In this document: in pieces, positions 56,875-64,000 of the stretch
How the letters are laid out: each line of letters begins with the position of its first letter
Position numbering within the stretch: the first letter of the stretch is position 1
Assembly (NCBI RefSeq): GCF_014641855.1
Contig: NZ_BMII01000013.1
Location: 62,001 to 126,000 of the forward strand
From: Shewanella inventionis
GTDB taxonomy: Bacteria; Pseudomonadota; Gammaproteobacteria; Enterobacterales; Shewanellaceae
Direction of reading: 5' to 3'
DNA length: 64,000 nucleotides
The notes under the pieces: model-generated
What the model saw: only the letters and a program-made list of their open reading frames with translations
What the model was told of the DNA's origin: nothing
Databases searched by the model: none
Made by a program: the position numbers and the translations under genes

Positions 56875-58119
56875 ATGAAATATAATGTTCTATTAATGGC
56901 GATGTTGTTATCTGGTTCTTGTGTAGCCAATGAGTTACCCAGTTTTTTAGATGCTAACGATATTAACAATGCTGAATTTAGTTGTTTAGAAGCTGAGCAA
57001 ACCTATTCTAAGAATGATCAAAAATATGTAGATATTTTATGGAATGAAACCCTGCAATATTTACAGTCTTACGCTGTTGCATTAACTAATAGTGAAAACG
57101 GCCCATGTTTAAACTCAGACGAAGCCATGTATGACTCTACCGACGGCGGTAAGAATATGTGCATCATGGATCGCCGTGATATGAAGCTGCTGGTTAAAAA
57201 TATTTACCAAGTGATTAATAATCCAGACAAAGCTAAAAAGTGTTTTGGTGCCCGCGAAAATGTGGATTGGATTTACAGTCCTGGCGGAAAGCTAGCGCAA
57301 AACTCCCCCGTTGCTAAATGGCTAAAGCGCACCACATTCGACAGTTTTTTTGATACTAAAGTCACTAACAAAGACGTGCGTAAACTCGGTAAAGAATTCA
57401 CTAAACACTTTACTGAAATGGTCACAGGCAATGAGGTAAAAATGCCTTCTGCGTTCCCGACCGACATCAGCGCCAACACCTTACCTAACTTATGGGCTGC
57501 AGCAGGTTGGTACCCTATGTATGCAGAAGAAAGTAAGCGTAATGATAAAAATTACAACAATATACGTGGTGGTTATGCGTATGCTGAAATCTTTGGGCAT
57601 TGGGGTTTATTACGTATCGATGCGATTAATGATGAAAAAGTGGGTGCCGAAGTGGGCATGACGGTTCAGTCCGTTAACACCTTATATCCATACCATAACC
57701 ATGCAATATCAGAAATCTATTACAACATGCGTGTTCCAGCCTGCGCTAACGAATTTAAAAGCTTTGCAATACGCGAAGACTCACCACTGATCCAAACCGT
57801 TAAAGAAGACGACAAAGTCAGACAGGTTCAATTTGACGCTGGGCAACACAATGGCCATACCATGTGGCTTTCCAGCAGTGCAGATCGCGATCCGCTAATG
57901 TATTTCCATCAAAATACCATCCATGCCTTTGATGTAGATGGTAGCTGCGAAGCTAAACCTGAAGAGCGCGCAATTGTATCGGTTTGGGCAAGAAGTAATG
58001 CCCACGATAAGCGTAACGATTACGGCACAACTTTATTATGCGAGTCAGCTAAAAACCCTGGCACTCCAGCACATAAAGATGAAGTTATTCAATGTGATTT
58101 AACCAAAATGAAATGGTAA
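56875..58119 (+). CDS. dddY: DddY, periplasmic DMSP lyase
   Basis: From the ATG at 56875 (GAG-type ribosome site 10 bases upstream; an ATG at 56866 abuts that site) the protein is 414 residues with a signal peptide cleaved near CVA. The C-terminal cupin has the metal ligands His, His and Glu in YPYHNHAISEIYY (275-285) and a further His in HQNTIHAFDVDG (near 350), at spacings expected for DddY. Length and exported location also match. DddY cleaves dimethylsulfoniopropionate into dimethyl sulfide and acrylate outside the cytoplasm, keeping acrylate out of the cell. Confidence 0.9.
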   Translation: MKYNVLLMAMLLSGSCVANELPSFLDANDINNAEFSCLEAEQTYSKNDQKYVDILWNETLQYLQSYAVALTNSENGPCLNSDEAMYDSTDGGKNMCIMDRRDMKLLVKNIYQVINNPDKAKKCFGARENVDWIYSPGGKLAQNSPVAKWLKRTTFDSFFDTKVTNKDVRKLGKEFTKHFTEMVTGNEVKMPSAFPTDISANTLPNLWAAAGWYPMYAEESKRNDKNYNNIRGGYAYAEIFGHWGLLRIDAINDEKVGAEVGMTVQSVNTLYPYHNHAISEIYYNMRVPACANEFKSFAIREDSPLIQTVKEDDKVRQVQFDAGQHNGHTMWLSSSADRDPLMYFHQNTIHAFDVDGSCEAKPEERAIVSVWARSNAHDKRNDYGTTLLCESAKNPGTPAHKDEVIQCDLTKMKW

Positions 58120-58166
58120 ATATCATTTACATAAATTAATACTTAACAATTGAATTGGAATATATA

Positions 58167-59294
58167 ATGAAATTATTAAAACTTTCTTTATTATCAACTT
58201 TGATTTCACTGTGTTTTATTGCTAATTATTCTGTAGCACAAGACGCTGAAGATGGAATTGATGTTTCTGGCACATTAAGAGCTAATTACTCATATAAAGA
58301 ATATAGTGATAGCGCTAAAGATAAAAGTGGTGACTTAACTTTTGAAATGGCATCAATTAAATTTAATGGTAAATTAGATGATTGGGGTTTGTCATCGGAA
58401 TATCGTTTTTATGATGGTTGGGAAGCATTAAGATATGGTTATGTTTTTTATGATTACTCACCGCAATGGCAAGTTCAATTTGGTATAAATCAGGTGCCAT
58501 TTGGTAACCCTGGGTTTATTTCAAATAGTTTCTGGTTTGGCGTACCGTATTATTTAGGATTTGAAGATGATTATGATGCAGGTATAAAAGCCGTATATAA
58601 CAATAGTGGTTGGGGTACAGAATTTGCGTTTTACAAAAATGCAGAATACGGCGCGAGTAGAAGTGATCGTTACTCAACTGACTTGTATTCAGGGGAGGTA
58701 AATGGCACTGAATATTATAATGAAGAAACCAACCAGTTAAACCTTCGCCAAACCTATGCAATGGAGTATGAAGGTGGTAAAGCCGTTATGGGGGCGTCGG
58801 TTGAAGTAGGACAAATCTACAATAGTAATACTGGCAATAATGGTGATAGATATGCTGTTGCATTGCACCTTGACGCAAGTTATCAAGGTTGGGCGCTACA
58901 ATTGCAAGCGATGCAGTATGAGTATAATGCTGCAGATGCGTTAGATGAGAATAAGATTGCTGTAGCAGCTTATGCTTGGCAATACGAAATAGCATCTAAA
59001 GCACAGGCCTATAGCGTCAATGTGGCTAAAACCTTTACCACGAGCTGGGGCAGTGTCAAAGTGTATAATGACTTTGGTGTAGTCACCCCTGATGTTGATA
59101 ACGAAGCCTATGATAACAGCTATCAAAATGTTACCGGTGTGGCATTGTCGTCTGGCCCAACCTACACCATGATTGACTATATTATGGGTAAAAATATGTA
59201 TGCCTCAACGCTAGACAATGGCCATGTGGGCTTACCTGAAATTGGCGACAGTTGGGATCAGCGTATCAATATTAACTTTGGTTACTATTTTTAA
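58167..59294 (+). CDS. Outer membrane porin of the DMSP/acrylate cluster
   Basis: The 375-residue protein from the ATG at 58167 has a signal peptide (cleaved near SVAQ) and a 16-strand-like, aromatic-rich barrel (FEMASIKFNGKLDDWGLSSEYRFYDGW; C-terminal INFGYYF ending in Phe, a BAM signal). It resembles the porins found beside flavocytochrome c reductases in Shewanella. It probably admits DMSP or acrylate; the solute is inferred. It follows dddY by 47 bp with no terminator between. Confidence 0.85.
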   Translation: MKLLKLSLLSTLISLCFIANYSVAQDAEDGIDVSGTLRANYSYKEYSDSAKDKSGDLTFEMASIKFNGKLDDWGLSSEYRFYDGWEALRYGYVFYDYSPQWQVQFGINQVPFGNPGFISNSFWFGVPYYLGFEDDYDAGIKAVYNNSGWGTEFAFYKNAEYGASRSDRYSTDLYSGEVNGTEYYNEETNQLNLRQTYAMEYEGGKAVMGASVEVGQIYNSNTGNNGDRYAVALHLDASYQGWALQLQAMQYEYNAADALDENKIAVAAYAWQYEIASKAQAYSVNVAKTFTTSWGSVKVYNDFGVVTPDVDNEAYDNSYQNVTGVALSSGPTYTMIDYIMGKNMYASTLDNGHVGLPEIGDSWDQRININFGYYF

Positions 59295-59324
59295 ACTCTG
59301 ACTCTTCCCATCTCCCTCTCCCTT

Positions 59325-59357
59325 AACATGCCAATCACTGATTGGCATGTTTTGTTT
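59325..59357 (+). terminator. Porin terminator
   Basis: AACATGCCAAT/ATTGGCATGTT forms an 11-bp stem with a 5-base loop, followed by TTGTTTT. It closes the dddY-porin transcript. Confidence 0.85.
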
Positions 59358-59536
59358 TATGCCTTTTGCTGCAAATGATCTGGCGACTAAACCTGCAGAT
59401 AATCCGCATTTTTGCAATTGCGTTGCCGTTAATTGATCTGTGTCTACATTCGAAAAATCACAACAGAGTAGTATCTCAACCCCAATGGCAGTCACTCTGC
59501 GATTTCATTTAAGACACGAAGGCATTAACAAGATAT

Positions 59537-60838
59537 ATGATGATTTTAGAACTAATCATTGTGCTAGGGGCAATATACCTTGGCGCAAGAATGGGCAGCA
59601 TAGGCATTGGCTTTGCTGGTGGCGTAGGGGTGTTGATTCTTACTGCTGGGCTTGGATTAACGCCAGGTGCAATTCCTATCGATGTGATGCTGATTATTAT
59701 GTCGGTGATAACGGCTATTGCAGCGATGCAAGAGGCGGGCGGAATGGACTTTCTAGTGTCTATTGCTGAAAAATTACTGCGCAAACACCCAAAGCATATT
59801 ACCTTTTTAGCGCCAATTGTTACCTATTTTATGACGTTATTTGCTGGCACCGGCCATACTGCTTTTTCAACCCTACCTGTGATTGCTGAAGTGGCAAAAG
59901 AGCAAGGTATTCGGCCATCTCGGCCATTGTCTATTGCCGTTGTTTCGTCGCAAGTGGCGATTACCGCGTCGCCAATTTCTGCCGCTGTGGTGTTTTTCTC
60001 GGGGATTTTAGCGCCCTATGGTGTTGATTACTTGGTGCTGTTATCCGTGTGTATACCATCAACGTTTATTGCCTGTTTAATGGGTGCCGCAGTGGCTTCG
60101 TTACTGGGTAAACCACTGCATGAGGATGCAATTTATCAACAACGTTTAGCTGACGGGTTAGTGACGGTTCGTGGCGAAACACAAATCACTTTATTACCTG
60201 GCGCTAAGCGTTCAGTTGCTATTTTTTCAGTGGCAATCGTCGCGGTAATGTCTTATGCCACGGCAATATCTGACAAAGTCGGTTTAATCACCAACCCGGT
60301 ATTATCGCGCGATGTCGCCATTATGCTGTTTATGTTATCGGCTGCGGCCGCAATCACCTGGTTTTGTCGTGTAGATGCCAGCAAAATTTCTAACGCATCG
60401 ACTTTTAAATCGGGCATGTCGGCCTGTATTTGTGTGCTAGGCGTTGCATGGCTAGGTGATACCTTTGTATCAAACCACATTGACGAGATTAAAGCCGTTG
60501 CTGGCTCGTTACTTGATAGTCAACCCTGGTTGTTATCGGTGGCGTTATTTTTTGCATCGATGTTGTTGTATTCGCAAGGGGCGACTACTAAAGCATTGAT
60601 GCCAGCAGCATTAGCCATCGGTGTGAGTCCATTAACGGCCATTGCCTCATTTGCTGCGGTGAGCGCGTTGTTTGTGCTGCCGACTTATCCTACGCTTTTA
60701 GCCGCTGTTGAGATGGATGACACTGGCTCAACGCGCATAGGCAAGGCGGTATTTAACCATCCGTTTTTGATCCCCGGAGTGGTCACAATCGCATTGAGTG
60801 TCGTGCTGGCTTTTGTATTGGGAGGTGTGTTGCTGTAA
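59537..60838 (+). CDS. DcuA/DcuB-family anaerobic dicarboxylate-type transporter
   Basis: The 433-residue membrane protein starts LELIIVLGAIYLGARMGSIGIGFAGG and has TYFMTLFAGTGHTAFSTLPVIAEVAKEQG and SSQVAITASPISAAVVFFSG, all diagnostic of the Dcu family. Dcu carriers exchange C4-dicarboxylates such as fumarate and succinate in anaerobic cells. In this cluster it may carry acrylate, propionate or a related acid; that is inference. It is separated from the porin by a terminator and about 180 bp. Confidence 0.88.
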   Translation: MMILELIIVLGAIYLGARMGSIGIGFAGGVGVLILTAGLGLTPGAIPIDVMLIIMSVITAIAAMQEAGGMDFLVSIAEKLLRKHPKHITFLAPIVTYFMTLFAGTGHTAFSTLPVIAEVAKEQGIRPSRPLSIAVVSSQVAITASPISAAVVFFSGILAPYGVDYLVLLSVCIPSTFIACLMGAAVASLLGKPLHEDAIYQQRLADGLVTVRGETQITLLPGAKRSVAIFSVAIVAVMSYATAISDKVGLITNPVLSRDVAIMLFMLSAAAAITWFCRVDASKISNASTFKSGMSACICVLGVAWLGDTFVSNHIDEIKAVAGSLLDSQPWLLSVALFFASMLLYSQGATTKALMPAALAIGVSPLTAIASFAAVSALFVLPTYPTLLAAVEMDDTGSTRIGKAVFNHPFLIPGVVTIALSVVLAFVLGGVLL

Positions 60839-60917
60839 GTCATTATGCAATCGATAGCGTGTTGAGATTTCGGGGGAATTTTTGCAGCAGATGCTGCCTG
60901 AAGGGTGTTGGTTACTT

Positions 60918-61113
60918 AACCTTAACTCTGGTTAAGAGATGAATAAATAGCATCGATTCTAACAATAACTCCATACGATACATTCAAACTTGAAATTTGC
61001 GCTGATAACTAGGCAAATTTACGCGTCAATAGCTAGTCTATTGCAAGTGAATTTAACAACGTTATCGGTGCAAAGAACTGTTTGAAATGCATTTATTATC
61101 CAGAGTTGAGGTT
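60918..61113. mobile_element. MITE-like element, copy B (196 bp)
   Basis: Its inverted ends are AACCTTAACTCTGGTTAA and TTATCCAGAGTTGAGGTT, and its internal block TTACGCGTCAATAGCTAG matches copy A at 29593-29789 when that copy is reversed. It sits between the Dcu-like gene and the end of the LysR gene and encodes no protein. Confidence 0.75.
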
Positions 61114-61197
61114 ACTTAGAGTGCTCGGTGGCAATTTACTCGCTGAGCTTAATCCGTGTTATCTCAAACAACATTCAACAAGCAAAATAAACACACG

Positions 61198-62064
61198 CTA
61201 ATCGCGCTGATAACCTTTTTGCTCCACATTGGCTTTAATTAAGTCAATTAACTGTTTTGTAGCATCGGTTTGGGTATTGGGGTTGATATAAAGAGACTCA
61301 TTAAACGTAGGCAGTGTGGGTAATCCATGCTCAAGCGGGTCTAGTACCTGCATTTTGTCGGTAATTCTAAATTCGGCAATAGGTGCAACCACTAAGTCGT
61401 TTTCAACTGCCATGCACAATGCTTGTGGTGATGGGGTTGATAAGAGTACGTTAATTTGGCGCATAGACAGCCGGTGATTAGCAAATACCTGCACTCTAAT
61501 AGGACAGTTTTCTGGGTATAACCCCATCGGAATGGTTTTGCGTTTATGGGCGTTGCCGTTTACCGCGGCGACCCATTTAAAACGACGAGTAAAGAGTAAT
61601 TCGCCATTGGTTGGGATCTGCCAATGGGTTGCAACAATGACGTCAAATTCGCCTTGGTGTAATTTTTTATATAAATTGCCGCTGACATCGGTATCGATCA
61701 CTAATTCGATATTAGTGAATTCACGAATAAACTCCAATAAACAACTGCTTAAATAACATTTTATAAAATCAGTTGGTACACCTAAGCGGATCACTTCGCG
61801 GTTTTGGCACTCTTTTAATTCACCCAGTGCCTGTGAGTTTAGCTGGATCATTTTATAGGCATAATTAAGCAACGTTTCACCAGAGTCAGTTAAGGTAACC
61901 CCTTTGTTGTCTCTGTTTAATAACGTTTGGCCGACACTTTCTTCAAGCTTTTTAACCTGTAGGCTAAGCGTTGATTGGGTGCGGCAAATTTTATCGGCGG
62001 CTTTTGATAGGTTGCCACACTCAGCCACAGCAATAAAACTTTCTAGTAATTCAATCTTTAACAT
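61198..62064 (-). CDS. LysR-family transcriptional regulator
   Basis: The 288-residue protein has the LysR winged helix-turn-helix (LLESFIAVAECGNLSKAADKICRTQSTLSLQVKKLE, about 5-41) and a periplasmic-binding-fold effector domain (VIRLGVPTDFIKCY). It is divergent from the TetR gene with a palindrome between. As the regulator nearest to the Dcu transporter it is a candidate to sense acrylate or DMSP and bind the TGGAAT-N2-ATTCCA sites. Confidence 0.93.
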   Translation of the reverse strand: MLKIELLESFIAVAECGNLSKAADKICRTQSTLSLQVKKLEESVGQTLLNRDNKGVTLTDSGETLLNYAYKMIQLNSQALGELKECQNREVIRLGVPTDFIKCYLSSCLLEFIREFTNIELVIDTDVSGNLYKKLHQGEFDVIVATHWQIPTNGELLFTRRFKWVAAVNGNAHKRKTIPMGLYPENCPIRVQVFANHRLSMRQINVLLSTPSPQALCMAVENDLVVAPIAEFRITDKMQVLDPLEHGLPTLPTFNESLYINPNTQTDATKQLIDLIKANVEQKGYQRD

Positions 62065-62098
62065 GGGCTATTGAATAAGTTCATAGTGGCATCAGTAT

Positions 62099-62114
62099 TA
62101 CTCAATATTGAGTA
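62099..62114. promoter_or_regulatory. 16-bp perfect palindrome between LysR and TetR genes
   Basis: TACTCAATATTGAGTA lies in the 119-bp divergent promoter region, 35 bp from the LysR start and 70 bp from the TetR start. It is a likely operator of one of the two regulators. Confidence 0.6.
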
Positions 62115-62183
62115 CCAACAAAGCTTGCTATAATGTAATTGTGAAGTTGCAAAGCTTTTATCTTAACCTCATCGGAGTAAGAC

Positions 62184-62834
62184 ATGACGAGCTGGGAAAA
62201 GCGTGGGAATTATTTAATTGAAGTGTCACAACGTTGCTTAAAAGGCCACAAGACCTTTGACTTGTGCCGTTCGCATTTAGTTGACGCTAGCCAGATATCA
62301 AAAGGCACAATTTACAATCATTTCACCTCCGAAGCCGACTTAATTATCGCCGTGGCCTGTGCCGATTATCGAATGTGGTTGAACCAAGCAGAGCAAGATA
62401 CTGCACAATACAGTGACCCTTATTTACGGTTTATTTTTCATCACTGCCAACGTTTATATCGTATTTTGTCAGAGCAAGCATTTGTTATCGCTAGGATAGT
62501 GCCAAACGAGGCTATTTTGTCACAAGCCAGTGATTATTATCGTGAGCGCTTTGAGCGTGTGCTTGAGCAATATAAGCAGTGGAATGCACAAACATTAATG
62601 GCCATTGGTGAAGTCAGTGGCTTTAACCGCGGTGAGCTTTTGTGTGACTATTTACGCGGCGCCATGATCAATAGTGATGATGCGCAAAAACATTACAACG
62701 ATGCTGAAATGTATTATCAACATGGTTTTGCGATGACCCAGCTTATGGGGCACTCACAAAAGCGTCCTCCAAGCATTAAAGTATTTTTGCAGTGGTTACA
62801 AGATAAAGAAGCCAGCAAAGCACTGTTAATGTAA
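62184..62834 (+). CDS. TetR-family transcriptional regulator
   Basis: The 216-residue protein has a TetR helix-turn-helix (VDASQISKGTIYNHFTSEADLI, about 32-53) with a somewhat short first helix. The C-terminal effector domain is not one I can name. GGAG lies 7 bases before the ATG. It is divergent from the LysR gene and precedes the gor gene, which faces it. Confidence 0.88.
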   Translation: MTSWEKRGNYLIEVSQRCLKGHKTFDLCRSHLVDASQISKGTIYNHFTSEADLIIAVACADYRMWLNQAEQDTAQYSDPYLRFIFHHCQRLYRILSEQAFVIARIVPNEAILSQASDYYRERFERVLEQYKQWNAQTLMAIGEVSGFNRGELLCDYLRGAMINSDDAQKHYNDAEMYYQHGFAMTQLMGHSQKRPPSIKVFLQWLQDKEASKALLM

Positions 62835-62868
62835 AACGCGTTATGTATTAGCAAATGTTTTGCAATAA

Positions 62869-62898
62869 AAAAGCCGTGTTAACCTTAACACGGCTTTT
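62869..62898. terminator. Bidirectional terminator between TetR and gor
   Basis: AAAAGCCGTGTTAA and TTAACACGGCTTTT form a perfect 14-bp stem with a 2-base loop and T/A tracts on both sides, serving both convergent genes. Confidence 0.9.
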
Positions 62899-62915
62899 AC
62901 TTATTAATTAATAAC

Positions 62916-64000
62916 TTATCTCATAGTGACAAATTCTTCGGCGCCAGTTGGGTGGATGGCCACGACTGAGTCGAAATCTGCTTTAGTTGCGCCCATTTTC
63001 ATCGCTACACCAAAGCCCTGGAGTATTTCGTCCATACCAAAACCGATCCCATGAACACCCACTACCACCTCGTCTTCACCCGCGCAAACAAGCTTCATTT
63101 TGCAGGCCTGACGGTGGCTCGTTACCGCGGTGTACATAGAGGTAAAGGTAGAGGTGTACACCTTGATGTTGTCTTGGCCGTATTTCTCAGCAGCTTCTGG
63201 CTCGGTGAGTCCCATTGTGCCAATCGCTGGGTGGCTAAATACCACGGTAGGAATTAAGCTGTAATCCATTTTAGCGTTTGGCATATTGCCAAATAAACGT
63301 TCAGACAGTAAACGACCCGCTTTAACCGCGACAGGGGTTAACTCAACGCCGCCAGCCATAATATCGCCAACACAATAAATGCCTTTAGCGGTAGTATTTT
63401 GCTGCTCGTCTGTAATCACATAGCCGTTAGCGTCTAACTGCACATCAGTATTTTCAAGGCCAATATTACCTGTTGCAGGAGAGCGGCCTATGGCCCAAAT
63501 GAGGCAGTCTATGGTTAAACTTTTACCGTTTTCAAGCGCCAGGGTTAAGCTGCCATCAGCATTTTTACTGACTGACTTTGGCACGCTATGAGTGTGTAAT
63601 GTGGGGCCGTCGGTTGCCATGGCCTCAACCAACCCGTCAACTAAAATAGGGTCAAAATTACGTAAAGGTGCGTGTTTGCGTACCAACAAATGGGTTTCGC
63701 TGCCCAGTGCGTGTAAAACGCCTGCCACTTCTACAGCAATGTAACCTGCACCGACCACTGCAACTCGTTTAGGTTGTTCACGCAGTTCGAAAAAACCATC
63801 TGAGTCGATACCGTATTCGGCGCCCGGAATGTCAGGTATTGTTGGTGCGCCTCCAGTGGCAACCACAATATGATCTGCCGTGTAGTGCTCACCATTCACT
63901 TCAATGGTGTTGTTGTTAACAAAGCGGCCATAACCATTTAATAGGGTGACTTTATTATTGGCAAAACCACGGCCATAGGCATCATGAATACGACCAATAT
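62916..64000 (-). CDS. gor: Glutathione-disulfide reductase, 5'-truncated by window edge
   Basis: The frame is open to base 64000, so the N-terminal part with the redox CXXXXC pair is outside the window. The visible part has [37 protein letters not shown], the NADPH motif [31 protein letters not shown], and the C-terminal active-site [12 protein letters not shown], all typical of glutathione reductase. It regenerates reduced glutathione from the disulfide with NADPH. Confidence 0.93.
   Translation of the reverse strand, partial: IGRIHDAYGRGFANNKVTLLNGYGRFVNNNTIEVNGEHYTADHIVVATGGAPTIPDIPGAEYGIDSDGFFELREQPKRVAVVGAGYIAVEVAGVLHALGSETHLLVRKHAPLRNFDPILVDGLVEAMATDGPTLHTHSVPKSVSKNADGSLTLALENGKSLTIDCLIWAIGRSPATGNIGLENTDVQLDANGYVITDEQQNTTAKGIYCVGDIMAGGVELTPVAVKAGRLLSERLFGNMPNAKMDYSLIPTVVFSHPAIGTMGLTEPEAAEKYGQDNIKVYTSTFTSMYTAVTSHRQACKMKLVCAGEDEVVVGVHGIGFGMDEILQGFGVAMKMGATKADFDSVVAIHPTGAEEFVTMR

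Noticed and set aside
59232..59495. Minus-strand ORF of 87 residues overlapping the porin end
   Set aside because: Part of it looks protein-like, so a gene remnant is possible, but it crosses the porin terminator and has no clear start or family match.

Overview
The window looks like a Shewanella chromosome segment, probably from the moderate-GC, cold/marine part of the genus (S. frigidimarina-like). This is inferred from the gene order yihI / CsrB-type RNA / cytochrome c4 / engB / Spot 42 / polA, the KDO kinase plus KDO transferase pair, the TupABC tungstate transporter, the many periplasmic cytochrome and flavin-reductase parts, and Shewanella-style dispersed repeats. The 5' gene (alpha/beta hydrolase) and the 3' gene (glutathione reductase) are cut by the window edges.

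Layout. 1-10 kb is a conserved housekeeping block (acyltransferase, DUF2489, yihI, methyltransferase, cc4, engB, polA). It carries two small RNAs that I recognise, a CsrB/CsrC-type RNA and Spot 42, plus one unnamed candidate sRNA. 10-15 kb holds elbB, glpEG, tdh-kbl and a TetR gene. 15.6-21.3 kb encodes LPS core and surface-glycan enzymes (waaA, kdkA, a GT9 heptosyltransferase, a CDP-glycerol-transferase-like protein and a KpsC/S-like protein). 21.7-28.1 kb continues the envelope theme with yjbEFGH and a Wzi-family protein next to coaD. 28-34.6 kb has mutM, a 197-bp MITE-like element, and a molybdenum/tungsten operon (tupABC, mobA, a mobB-moeA fusion). Divergent from tupA lies an NtrC-type two-component system, and tupA has a good -24/-12 promoter. 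38.4-38.5 kb contains a RyhB homologue with a Fur box. Then come yhhQ, menF, an HD-GYP protein, a four-gene operon (cupredoxin-like, GGDEF/EAL, DUF3034, lipoprotein truncated globin), and a PAS-sigma54 activator with a matching operator and -24/-12 promoter in front of a ccoG-type gene. 50.7-53 kb has a stand-alone malate-synthase-G insertion domain beside a DUF3612 XRE regulator.

The most interesting region is 54.5-62.8 kb. It holds a Tat-exported flavin reductase without its own heme domain, a separate periplasmic tetraheme cytochrome c, a DddY-type periplasmic DMSP lyase, a porin, a Dcu-family transporter, and divergent LysR and TetR regulators. Together they suggest a periplasmic system in which DMSP is split to DMS plus acrylate and the acrylate is used as a respiratory electron acceptor. 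A near-identical palindrome (TTTTGGAATNNATTCCATC) lies about 40-45 bp before both the reductase and the lyase genes, which suggests one regulator controls both. DddY itself is a known family; the coupling to acrylate reduction, the shared operator and the transport roles are inference from sequence and context.
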